This document shows, piece by piece, positions 1 through 10,341 of a stretch of DNA of 38,821 nucleotides. The first letter of the stretch is position 1, and the number at the start of each line of letters is the position of its first letter. The DNA is from Plicaturopsis crispa FD-325 SS-3 (Eukaryota; Basidiomycota; Agaricomycetes; Amylocorticiales; Amylocorticiaceae), in the NCBI GenBank assembly GCA_000827205.1, contig KN832572.1, positions 191,640 through 230,460 of the forward strand. Reading direction: 5' to 3'. The position numbers were made by a program, and so were the translations under genes. Below the pieces are notes generated by a model. The model was not told where the DNA came from and did not search any database. It saw only the letters and a program-made list of their open reading frames with translations.

Positions 1-2
1 TC

Positions 3-80
3 GCGGACATCTTCACTAAGCCGCTCGCAGCGCAGAAGTTTGTCTATTTCAGGGAGATGTTGGGATTACGGGCAGATTGA
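3..80 (+). CDS. Ty1/copia pol polyprotein, C-terminal end (partial)
   Basis: The first 25 codons read ADIFTKPLAAQKF.. and end ..EMLGLRAD before a TGA. The ADIFTKPL..F...R..LGL pattern is the usual C-terminus of the copia-type RNase H domain, the last part of pol. The rest of the polyprotein lies left of the window. The stop is followed directly by a purine run and then the LTR, the expected order at the 3' end of a copia element. The visible frame is intact, but nothing can be said about the integrity of the missing part. Confidence 0.85.
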   Translation, partial: ADIFTKPLAAQKFVYFREMLGLRAD

Positions 81-87
81 GGGGGAG
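74..87 (+). other. Polypurine tract of the left copia element
   Basis: A purine-rich run (GATTGAGGGGGAG) overlaps the pol stop and touches the LTR start TGTTGGGATAT. In LTR retrotransposons this site primes plus-strand DNA synthesis. The call rests on position and composition. Confidence 0.7.
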
Positions 88-452
88 TGTTGGGATATAC
101 GGTCAATCTTCCTCTTATCCTATGTTCTATTTTTATCCTGTGGAGTAATGACGCTATCTACCCAGAGCGCTTGTACAATATTTGTACAACTGCTCTGGTT
201 AGATGAGGTCATACATTACGTCATCACTTGCATTTACTTCCGGGTTCCGACACAGTCTTTTCCACGTCGTTCTGACTTTGACACGTCTCATCTTCGACAC
301 TGAAGCTGAGACGTGAGTACACTCGTTCTATACTTACATTCACTTTACTGAGCATTCCTTTACCTAGTCTATTGTTAGGTACATACCAGAATGCTATCAT
401 CTTCGACACTGAAGCTGAGACTCTATTGTTAGCTGCCTGAATTACACCTACA
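88..452 (+). repeat. 3' LTR of the left copia element (365 bp)
   Basis: It begins TGTTGGGATAT and ends ..ACACCTACA, giving TG..CA ends. The last ~190 bp and the first ~22 bp match the LTR at 38318-38637, while the middle (U3) differs, so these are two members of one family, not one element. Inside, a 24-bp unit starting CATCTTCGACACTG occurs twice (289-312 and 398-421). A GTGAGT at 313 and the terminal CTACAG (ending at 453) resemble intron borders. The target duplication cannot be tested because the other end is outside the window. Confidence 0.85.
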
Positions 453-2213
453 GGTGAGCGATGTACACATTTTGGCGCTCGTCAGCGATGCAGCCTCACA
501 TCGTCGACGCGGTAAGAGGATGAGAGGAGTGCGGGCAGAAATTTTTGCTGTCAGAGCTGTCATTCACTCGCCTCGGTTTGTACACCAAAGTGCGACCAAA
601 CATCCGCATCTGTCCACAATCTCTCCAAATCTGTCCGCATCGCGATCGAACATTGCTGCCGACGGTCCTCGTCCGTAAGGCAAAAAGATCGTACATTTTT
701 CAAAATTTTGGCCTTTCCGACCGCACTGAGATCGAACATGGGCGAATTTTTGGGGTCAAATCCGTCCGCATTAGGATACAACCTCAGTCAGCATATGCCA
801 GGGGCCTGGGCGAACTTTTCTAATCTCGACGACAAGCCTGAGAGCGGCGTAACAAATATTATTGCGTTCACTACAGCTTCCTTTTTTGGGATGAGCCAAC
901 GTGGCTTCGAAGTTCGTGGCTTCGTGGCACTGGCAGCCTGTGCTGGCCGGATAGGTCGCGCAGCAGCATATGTACCTTACAGCATAAAGTTGTATGTGAG
1001 CCATAAGTCATTCAATCATTGCAGCAATGGGGCTTTTCTCATCGTCGTGAAGGTAAATCCCAACACAGTGTAGAACCAAGACCTCTGCTCACCCTCTGAC
1101 ATCGGAGTCACAGCAAAGACTTGAGCAGGAAATTAGATTTAAAGGCACAACTCAGTTCTCAGTGATACTTATCAGACGTCTCCGTCATATGTATACGTGA
1201 ATGGAAAGGATTGGATTGGATGAGGTACGTCTCTCAATCGCATTTGCTCAATATCATTGTATGAAAAGTTGTGCTCTAAGCCTCAAGCACGGCCACGCAC
1301 GCCCTACTTTACTCAAGCACGACATCCCTACCTCTTTCCTATCAGTCTCAAGCTCTACATTGTAGCTAAGCCACAGTCTATCAACATGTGATCACGCTTC
1401 TCCCTAGAAATCCGATCTCAAGGGCATGTGCGCCTTGGTCTTACGGTGCGGTGTTTGCGTGATCCGTGAGCATATTTTATAGCACCATCTTTTAGCAACG
1501 CATGGGTTAATGAATGTGTACAGTGCCTATTAGTTATCACTGCTCACCATCGTCCCATCGGAGTGTCGCTTGTCGCTTCATGCTCTCTGCACGCTCCGTC
1601 TTGGCTGCTCAGGACCGTGACTTCCAGGCAATCACCCGATGAGCGTGGCACCCGAATGACCAGGTTTCCCAACGTCGCACTGTGTGTTCAAGTCCTTGCT
1701 CCGACCGGATACGCCCTTCACTACGCTTCAGGCTGCGTCAGGTTGCGTCTTTGCCGTCCGGAGCTGATCGAGTACCAAGTAATCGAGTGACTTCAACACC
1801 GCGAACAGAGGCGAGTATTCAACTATGTTCTTCCAGGTGATCGAATGCTGACCACGATCGAACTTGAAATCTCAGTGGCCCTGATTTTTCCCGTACCCCT
1901 ACCTACACTGGCGCATAACAAAGCTTACCAGCAAGCATATATTGCTCAGGTACGCTTGTATCATGAGTAGCCTGGTTCATCCTCGCTCCCGAAAGCTATG
2001 TTACGCTACATACTTGCAGTAGTCTGCCGAACATCTTGCCAATGCCGCCCTCGTTCGTTCCTGGTACCGCATGGCCTACATCTGCGAAAGGCTCGACTCC
2101 TTCGCTCGCACCTATAAGTAGGGCATAAGGTTTGGGTATACTCACTATCTCCATTCCTGTGTTCTGCTCATTTAAATTATTAGCTCGCGGCCAAGAACGT
2201 CGCCTCATTGAAT
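453..2213. other. Gene-poor stretch right of the left LTR
   Basis: No reading frame here has a convincing family signature or a splice-consistent model. Around 595-780 there are loose repeats of an AAATC(T/C)GTCCGCAT word and of GATCGAACAT, which may be remnants of an old repeat. The last few hundred bases should include the promoter of the secreted gene that starts at 2214. I see no RNA gene. Confidence 0.5.
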
Positions 2214-2828
2214 ATGTTCTCCCGCATCAACCTTCTCGCTGTTGCGCTCTCCTTCATGTCGTTGGCTAGCGCACAAAATATTGGGGAAGGTATGTCTCCG
2301 AACTGTTGATCTCCGGTCTGAGTATCGGCTCTAATTTTTCTGTTTGAAGGAACTTATTTTGCGCCTGGATTGGGTGCTTGTGGTGTCTTTAACACCGACG
2401 CGGACAGCATCGTAGCCGTGTCCGCGACTTTCTTCGACACTTTCCCGTGCGCATATTTTTTTCCACCTCACTTGAAATCAATCTAACATCCGGGTGTCGT
2501 ATTGTGTAGGGGCGCCACCGCCAACCCTAACCTGTATGCGACAATACTCAGGATCATGCTCTCATGCTAACTATTCTACTGCAGCAACCCCGTATGCAAC
2601 AGGCAGATTTCAATCACTTGTGAGTACCGTTTTCTGTCTTCACTATATGATCGATACTGACATATCGCGACCGCTGCAGACGCAGGAATAACTGTGCCGG
2701 CCATCATCACTGATAAATGCCCGGGCTGCGCGGGGCTCTACGACCTGGACATGTCCCCAGCCGTATTCAACCTGCTCGCGGATCCTGCCGTCGGGCGCCT
2801 CACGGGGGTCGCATGGGAATTCGTCTAA
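2214..2828 (+). CDS. Secreted RlpA-like / expansin-like double-psi beta-barrel protein (126 aa)
   Basis: Exons are 2214-2289, 2350-2446, 2510-2533, 2585-2619 and 2680-2828. The spliced 126-residue protein starts with a hydrophobic signal peptide (MFSRINLLAVALSFMSLASA, likely cleaved near residue 20). The rest is a single double-psi beta-barrel: GTYFAPGLGACG.. near the start, a central VCNRQISITY segment, and DKCPGCAGLYDLDMSP near the end, closing with VAWEFV. This matches small secreted RlpA-like/expansin-like proteins that are numerous in basidiomycetes. They are thought to act at cell walls, but catalytic activity is generally unproven. No carbohydrate-binding module is present. The exon of 24 nt is unusually short. 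It converges on the E2 gene at 3150. Confidence 0.88.
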
Positions 2829-3149
2829 GGAAGGCTACCGCGGAATCTATTTATTGGGTTTATTGGGGTCACATTCGTTCAACTATCATTATTCACTAGC
2901 AGGTTGTATGTAGCATCTGCCTCGGCGCTAAATTATGGTCGCGGCGAACCGGCGACTGCTGTTACATCTACCCTCAAATTCTCAGCTCAACATTGCCCTA
3001 GTTCAAGAGCAGGAACACTGCGTGGTTTGTGAGCACACCAAGCCCAACACCGAGAATTGAAAACGTCAATGAGATTGGATACAGATCGAACTGATGGACA
3101 GATGTATACACGGAATGACGACAGCCTATTTCATCACAAACACTACCTA
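2829..3149. other. Intergenic, convergent 3' ends
   Basis: This 321-bp gap holds the 3' UTRs of the secreted protein gene (+) and the E2 gene (-). No further gene or repeat is visible. Confidence 0.6.
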
Positions 3150-4055
3150 TCACTCGAAAGCCGCCTCCGCGCTCTGACGTACCAAGCGCCGTACCTTCTT
3201 CTTATATGCTGAACCGAAGGTCAACGAGGGAAGCGATATCAACAAAAAGAAGATAGCGTACTTGGGAAATCCGTCCGCACTTCTTTGGCGGCGTCGATAT
3301 TGGCTGGACTGTCTAGGTTTGGTTTGTCCGAGGACAGCAAAGAAATGACACTCAAGAGCTGGATGGACCATCAGTGCTTTATAATTATCTAAAGAGATGG
3401 GTGCACGAACAATCGATTCGACCGTGTGTACAGGCATCCACCGCTCTCCCGCGTCTTCGTATCCGTACTGGTCGTCCCCGGGAGCATGCTAAAAGCTATT
3501 GAGTTCTGGATAGCAGCGCAGGCATGCTAAGACTCACTAGTATCGAGACACATACAAGGCCATCTGGGTAGACTACGACGAAGTCTGGTTGGTGATTATT
3601 GACGAGGTATTAGTATAAAGGTATTTACTGTTTGGATGCCACATCGGGGTGATAAAGCGCATCTTGGGTGGCAGGAGAGGAAATTCGGGTGGGAATGTCA
3701 GCCGAGCCTTGAAGAACCCTCCTTCACTGCAGCATGGCGTTGAGCAATGGACGGTTGCACTTCGACGCGTCGACTTACTACATAGTGTCTGGCGGGCTAG
3801 ACGCAAAGGTGAACCAGCGGACCAGACCAAACGATGCATCGCTACGTACCCTATTACCAGGATTTCCCACTCGTATAGATTGTCATCATCCACGAGCCCT
3901 GTAACATCGAAGGCTGTCAGGCGCCATTGACTAAGTCTCGAGGCGAGTGGCATACCTGCGGAGAAACCCTCGACTGGATGCTTCGTGAGTTCCTGTAGCT
4001 GACGCCGGAGGAGAAGAGTGTTCGATGCGCTGTTGGGCGTCGACGGCTTGGACAT
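3150..4055 (-). CDS. Ubiquitin-conjugating enzyme E2, UBE2G1 type (177 aa)
   Basis: Eight exons on the minus strand: 4055-3956, 3898-3850, 3796-3779, 3726-3629, 3572-3538, 3488-3411, 3358-3262 and 3208-3150. The spliced 177-residue protein is a complete UBC fold. The LLLRRQLQEL helix lies near residue 15, HPN at 85-88, and the active-site cysteine (YPDGLVCVS) at about residue 96. The acidic-loop insertion GDDQYGYEDAGERW typical of class G E2s is present, and the protein ends VRRLVRQSAEAAFE. The motif MPVHTVESI and the AAFE end point to UBE2G1 rather than UBE2G2. E2s of this class build Lys48-linked chains, often in ER-associated degradation. One exon is only 18 nt. The ATG is 309 bp from the divergent Pol III gene. 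Confidence 0.93.
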
Positions 4056-4364
4056 TTGTTTGTGTCTTTGTGTTTCGTGGATGCTTGACGATATGGGGGG
4101 AAGATGGTGGTTCGGGGTCAAGAGGGGAGAGTGGCTGCAGGCCCGCGACCGGACGCGCCGATTGGGGAGAAGCTCCTGACTCGGCCGCAATTTCCGTGTC
4201 TTCATCCTCTCCGACGTCCGTTCGACATTTTGCAAAGAAAACAAGGGCTTGCTCTTAGCTTTGTTCTGCCTACAGGGCCCTTGTAGACTGCGTGTCTCTG
4301 CTCTTGCTTTTAATCGGATCCGTAAACTGTGATCTTTGTCCCGGGCGTTCACCGGGTCAAGTAA
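4056..4364. promoter_or_regulatory. Bidirectional promoter, UBE2G1-like / RPC2
   Basis: This 309-bp spacer separates two divergent start codons. An ATTGG (inverted CCAAT box) sits at 4161-4165, close to the middle. Pyrimidine-rich runs lie nearer the RPC2 side. No clear TATA box is seen. A shared promoter is inferred from the spacing. Confidence 0.55.
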
Positions 4365-7300
4365 ATGGAGGAGGAGGAGACAGAATGGGAGCAACTCAAT
4401 CGCACCAACTGGCGTGGACTGGGCCTCACAGATCCAATAAAAAGCGTTGAGGTGTGTCTGAAGAGCCTGTCTTTCTTGATCTTGTACTGAAGATACGCTT
4501 AGGATAAATGGCTTTTACTCCCCGCGTTCTTGAAGGTGAAAGGCCTTGTAAAACAGCACATCGACTCGTTCAACTACTTTGTCGACGTCGACATAAAAAA
4601 CATAGTCAAGGCAAACAACAAGGTCACATCCGATGTTGACCCTCGCTTCTGGTTGAAGTATACGGACATCAACGTTGGGTTTCCGGATCGTACGGACCTC
4701 GACGCAATCGACAAGAGCATCACACCTCACGAATGTCGTTTACGCGACATATCATACAGCGCCAAAATATATGTCACCATTCAGTACACCCGTGGAAAAA
4801 ACGTCGTCCGCAGACCCAATGTGCCCATCGGACGGATACCGATCATGCTGAGGAGTAATAAATGTGTTCTTACGGGCCAGAACGAGGCTCAGCTCGCGCG
4901 GATGACGGAATGCCCGCTCGATCCCGGTGGTTATTTCGTTGTGAAAGGGACTGAGAAAGTCATCCTGGTGCAGGAGCAGCTCAGCAAAAATCGTATTATC
5001 GTCGAGACAGACTCCGTCAAGGGTATTGTCCAGGCTTCGTGTACATCGTACGTGCCTCTGACCTTCTTTCTTCATGTCTTTCTGAGTATTCTGTACGAAT
5101 AAGGTCTACTCACGGAGGTCTCAAGTCGAAAACTTACGTCGCTACCAAGAAAGGGAAAATTTACCTTCGACACAATTCCATCCACGAGGACGTACCGATC
5201 GTTATCGCGCTCAAGGCTCTCGGCATTCAGTCTGACAAGGAAATCCTTTTAATTACCGCTGGCAATACCGAGGCTTATAAAAGCGCATTCTCCACCAACC
5301 TGGAAGAAGCTGCGAAGCTTGGTGTCTTTACGCGGCACCAAGCACTGGAATACATCGGGTCGCGTGTCAAAGTCAACCGAAGAGTCATTGGCCCGAAAAG
5401 ACCGGCCTGGGAGGAGGCGCTTGAGGCCTTAGCCACGATTGTCCTTGCGCATGTGCCCGTAGACGGCTTGGATTTCAGGTCAAAGGCCATATTCGTTGCG
5501 ACAATGACCCGACGGGTGTTAATGGCTATGGAGGACGACAAAATGGTTGACGACAGAGATTATGTTGGAAATAAGCGACTGGAACTGTGAGCACTTCTTC
5601 GCGAATAGTCGTACCAACCCGCTGACGCTTCCTTTCAGTGCCGGGCAATTACTTGCACTCCTGTTCGAAGATCTCTTCAAGACCTACAACTCGAATCTCA
5701 AGTCCGCCATCGATAAGGTCCTCAAAAAACCTTCGCGTACGAACGAGTTTGACGCCTATAACACCATGCTGTTCCAAGGCGATCACATTACATCTGGCTT
5801 CGTTCGAGCCATCTCCACTGGGAACTGGTCTTTGAAGCGATTCAAGATGGAGAGGGCTGGGGTGACACATGTCCTCAGCCGACTAAGTTTCATTTCTGCT
5901 CTTGGTATGATGACGCGCATTTCATCGCAATTCGAGAAAACTAGGAAGGTCAGCGGTCCTCGTGCACTACAGCCCAGTCAATGGGGCGTATTGTGTCCCA
6001 GTGATACCCCCGAAGGCGAGGCGTGCGGTCTGGTCAAGAATCTTGCTCTCATGACTCACATCACAACGGATGTGGAGGAGGCTCCAATCGGTCGGATAGC
6101 GTTCATGTTGGGCGTCGAAGGTAAAACAATCTTCGACCTATGCTTTTCAATGGCTAATAATAAGCCGTAGACATCAGCCTGGCCACAGGAGCGGAGATAT
6201 ATGGCCCTCATACATTTGTCGTGAACGTCAATGGGACCATCATCGGCCTCACCCGATACCCAACGCGTTTTGTTGCTAATTTCCGGAAACTGCGGCGCGC
6301 AGGGCGTTTTAGCGAGTTCGTGAGCGTCTATATCAATCACCACCATCGGGCCGTGCACATCGCAAGCGATGGTGGACGTATATGTCGACCGACGATCATT
6401 GTCGAGAACGGTCGTCCGAGAGTGACTTCGGATCACATTATGGTATGCCCGAGCTTACGACATGTGGGATCCTGCTCACATTCCTTTTCCGTCACGTAGT
6501 TATTAAAGAAAGGCGCAGCTACCTTCGACGATTTCATTCGCAAGGGTCTGGTCGAATACCTGGACGTAAACGAAGAAAACGACTCGTATATTGCATTGTA
6601 CGAGTCAGACATTGTTCCTGCGACCACTCACCTCGAAATCGAGCCATTCACTATCCTTGGAGCGGTCGCCGGACTCATACCCTACCCACATCACAATCAA
6701 TCGCCGCGGAACACATATCAATGTGCTATGGGGAAGCAAGCTATTGGAGCCATCGGCTACAATCAACTGAACCGGATCGACACGCTGCTGTACCTATCCG
6801 TCTATCCGCAACAACCGATGGTCAAGACCAAGACAATCGAGCTGGTCGGATACGATCGACTGCCGGCCGGGCAGAATTCCACGATGGCAATAATGAGTTA
6901 TTCCGGGTACGATATCGAGGATGCACTCATTCTCAACAAAGTCAGTGTTCGCCCCGTGTGCGGTACCGCTGAAACTAATCTTAGTCGCGTCTCCAGGCCA
7001 GTCTTGATCGCGGGTACGGACGATGTCAGGTGCTGCGCAAGAATGCAACCCTCATTCGCAAATATCCCAACGGCACGTGAGTGCGGTTACTCCTTGCGGT
7101 CTCGCATCGTTTTTAACGGTACTGCTTTCCCATCCTAGCTTTGATCGACTCGCAGACGCGCCTCTCGACGATAACGGTCAAGTCCAAAAGAAATATGATA
7201 TCATCCAGATGGACGGCCTGGCCGGCGTGGGTGAGAGGGTTGACCCGGGAGATGTCTACATCAACAAACAGTCGCCCACGAACGCAAACGACAATTCGTT

Positions 7301-8601
7301 CACCGGACAAGCCGCGGCGGTCCCGTACAAAAATACGCCTATGTCATACAAGTCGCCCGTCGCGGGCAACATTGACAAAATCATGATTAGCGATACGGAA
7401 AATGACCAAACACTCATCAAGGTACTGATCCGGCAGACACGGCGACCAGAGTTGGGCGACAAGTTCTCGTCAAGGCACGGACAGAAGGGGGTGTGTGGTC
7501 TCATTGTGAACCAAGAGGACATGCCTTTCAACGACCAGGGTATCAATCCCGGTAAGTACCCGCCCATTTATCCTTTTCGCTCACGGTCACGCTCTGAGGA
7601 TTACTGACATCGCTCCCATCGTAGACACTATCATGAATCCTCACGGTTTCCCTTCCCGAATGACAGTCGGGAAGATGATCGAACTTCTCGCTGGAAAGGT
7701 AGGTTATCGTGGGCAGCGCCTTGGATTCGGGCTCTTTTGAACTGACACTACGTATCTCCAAAGGCTGGTGTGATGAATGGAAAGCTACAATATGGCACAG
7801 CGTTCGGTGGCTCAAAGGTGAGCGCTGCGGAGTAACATTTTGAGTTAGCTTTACTCACGGTGGCCTGTTTTCACAAGGTGGCAGACATGTCACGCATCCT
7901 TATCGAGAACGGCTTCAGCTACTCTGGAAAGGACATGCTCACCAGTGGGATCACAGGTGAACCATTGGAAGCATATGTGTATTTCGGTCCGATTTATTAT
8001 CAGGTAAGCCTATTCATGTTGTTCGATCATGCTGGTATACTGATCCTATGACTTTGCGATTCCCAAAGAAATTGAGTGAGTCGGGCATGAAGCTTACCAG
8101 TCCTAATCGATGTTGACATAACTTTGTAGAGCATATGGTCATGGACAAGATGCACGCCAGAGCAAGGTACAGTTGACGCATCCCTTCACCTTGCGGCAAT
8201 TAGACTAATCATCCTACAGAGGGCCACGTGCCACATTAACGCGACAACCTACCGAAGGTCGGTCCCGCGAAGGAGGTCTGCGCCTTGGCGAGATGGAACG
8301 AGATTGCTTGATTGGTTATGGCGCGACGCAGCTACTCTTGGAGCGTCTCATGATCTCCTCTGACAAGTTCGAGGTGAATGCCTGTCAAGAGTGCGGCTTG
8401 ATGGGGTACAATGGCTGGTGCACGTACTGCAAGAGCTCGAAGAAAATGGCGCAACTGACTATCCCCTATGCGGCTAAGTTACTATTCCAAGAGGTATGTT
8501 TCATTAGATTGCTTTGGGACGGGCGGCTTGCTGATACGACAACTCGTTACCAGTTAATGGCTATGAACGTGGTGCCAAGACTTGTGCTCGATGATGCATA
8601 G
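4365..8601 (+). CDS. RPC2: RNA polymerase III second-largest subunit (RPC2/Rpc128, 1140 aa)
   Basis: Fifteen exons: 4365-4451, 4503-5047, 5104-5586, 5639-6120, 6171-6442, 6500-6940, 6997-7076, 7139-7551, 7625-7698, 7764-7817, 7878-8003, 8069-8075, 8130-8166, 8220-8493 and 8554-8601. The 1140-residue product is a full-length beta-like Pol subunit. Visible landmarks are [15 protein letters not shown] near the N-terminus, [20 protein letters not shown], the hybrid-binding core with [12 protein letters not shown] at about 903-914, and a C-terminal zinc ribbon with Cys 1089, 1092, 1101 and 1104 ([16 protein letters not shown]). Segments such as [12 protein letters not shown] and [17 protein letters not shown] fit Pol III better than Pol II (RPB2) or Pol I. 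With RPC1 it forms the catalytic centre that makes tRNA, 5S rRNA and U6 RNA. Exon 12 is only 7 nt. Confidence 0.97.
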
Positions 8602-8989
8602 CGCAGCAGGATAAACGGAGCTTGTATCTCTTGTATCTCTTTCATCTCTGTGATGCACTTGGATCCGGAGGTGTGTTAGATTAGATTATCGCTGTATTTT
8701 TAGGATATGTACCGACAGATATCAACGTTTGCATGCATAGCAACAACATTGCGAAAGCAGTTCTGTAGTCTGAGATCTGAGCGCTGGTACGGCCTCCATT
8801 CTCAACGCATCCTGATCATCGCGTTATTCATTGGATCTGTGCCGCAAAGCTGGGTGAGTGTGATACTGCACACGAGTGCACTCAACTGTGATCTGAACTT
8901 TATTGAAGATAATCCCGTGTATTTCATGCCCAAGGGAAAGAATGCACGCTGCCCAGAACTTTATACTTATACATTGGCATGTGACGGGG
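8602..8989. other. Intergenic, convergent 3' ends of RPC2 and UBC7
   Basis: Stops face each other across 388 bp. The sequence is A/T-richer than the exons and should hold both 3' UTRs. No other feature is seen. Confidence 0.6.
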
Positions 8990-10027
8990 TTACAGACCGA
9001 GCTGTTCACGAATAGACTCTCGCACTTGCCTCTCGTATTCCTGGCGTTCGCGGGTCAAGAACGGACATCTGCCGATTAATGTCCGTGAACGGCGCACCTT
9101 TCTGTTATCTCGGTAGAGTTTGCAACAATCGATGTTGGCGCCACTTTCGAGGTTCGGTTCTTGTGAGAGGGGGCGGCTATCAGTCGGTGTTCAAAGGCGT
9201 CAGATGGGGCTTCCTGCACGGACCTGCTAGCATGGAAATGACGCTGAGAATCACTTTCTCCACGCTCTGGACGGGGCTCCAGCGCTCGGAGGCTTGCTCG
9301 TACATCGTCGGGTCGTCACCTGGTGTGTGCAGAATGGAGATGCAGACGTTGCCGTCCGGATAGACTGCGAGCGTCCCTAATGAGGCAGTATTGCGTCTAA
9401 GATACACGTGAATACGCACTGTTTGGATGTAGCAGTGGCGGGTCAAATTTCATCTTGAACGGCGAGAGTGGGTAGTCAGTCGGCTGATGGGTAAGCAAAC
9501 GCCCAATAAACGTGCTGAGGTCAACTCTCTGTTCGGCGAGAGTGTGCCATCGTGGCTTACGAAGGTCAGCCTAGCGGCAAAAACGCCGCCTTCCTGAAAC
9601 GCCACAGAATTAGAGATACCAAAGGCCTGTGAAAGCATTGACAGAAAACATACAAACGGCGTATCTTTAGGGCCCGAAATCAGAGCCTCCCAGGTGAAGA
9701 AATCCTGTTCGGAGATCGGGCCTTCGATGGACAGACCAAGGACGAACGCGTCAAGCTTCAGTGAGCGGACAAACACGGGAAATATGGACGCACCGGCTGT
9801 GAACATTCCATCGGGAGATCCTACAAATTTCTCGTCGATTTGAGAACTCTAACGTGTGACGCCCTAGGACGCCTGAACGCACCTCCAGAGGTCAACTTTT
9901 CGGGTCATAAGGATGTGGACATCAGTCTGCATTCTCATCCTGTACTTTCCTTCTTGGCGCTCACCTGCTTGTACTCTGTCATCAGGCGCCTGAGCGCCGT
10001 AGCACTCGTCGAGCCTCGCGAATTCAT
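8990..10027 (-). CDS. UBC7: Ubiquitin-conjugating enzyme E2, Ubc7/UBE2G2 type (173 aa)
   Basis: Nine exons on the minus strand: 10027-9965, 9895-9883, 9820-9794, 9721-9654, 9593-9561, 9483-9420, 9364-9224, 9159-9098 and 9040-8990. The 173-residue protein starts [16 protein letters not shown]. It has [14 protein letters not shown] at 87-89, the catalytic Cys at about 97 (YPDGNVCIS), the class G acidic loop with [14 protein letters not shown], and ends [17 protein letters not shown] and the LGL end identify the UBE2G2/Ubc7 branch, distinct from the UBE2G1-type gene at 3150. Ubc7 is the main E2 of ER-associated degradation, held at the ER by a Cue1/gp78-type partner. Exons of 13 and 27 nt interrupt the N-terminal part. 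It lies in tandem downstream of the lactone oxidase gene. Confidence 0.93.
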
Positions 10028-10341
10028 AGTGTAACACTGCGTAGAAAGCTCGTCCTAGCGTCGAATTGTCGTGGTCAATAGCAAAGAAAGATGGGGACAG
10101 CGTTGAAGTGAGCGAATTATGGGGAAAGGCATCAGACAGGGGCTCGGCGGCTAGATCTGGATGCTTGAGCGCCGCAACGCCCGAGATACTAATCGAAAGT
10201 TTCTCTAAGTCTCAAGACATACATAGTACAAACGCGATCGATACACTCAGTTGTAAATGACCCAAAAAATACTAGCAGATTATACAGATGATATGTAAGT
10301 GTTCAGTGTATTTATCAATGCGGAGAGTGGCCATGAACCAG
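10028..10341. other. Spacer between lactone oxidase 3' end and UBC7 start
   Basis: A 314-bp gap between two minus-strand genes. It should hold the 3' end of the oxidase transcript and the UBC7 promoter. I see no distinct motif. Confidence 0.5.

Noticed and set aside
3573-4394. 273-codon minus-strand frame starting at 4394
   Set aside because: It reads through introns; the real E2 start is 4055, and the upstream part overlaps the RPC2 start region.
4365-8601. Assignment as Pol II subunit RPB2
   Set aside because: Segments such as [15 protein letters not shown] and [12 protein letters not shown] match the Pol III subunit, and the length (1140) fits RPC2.
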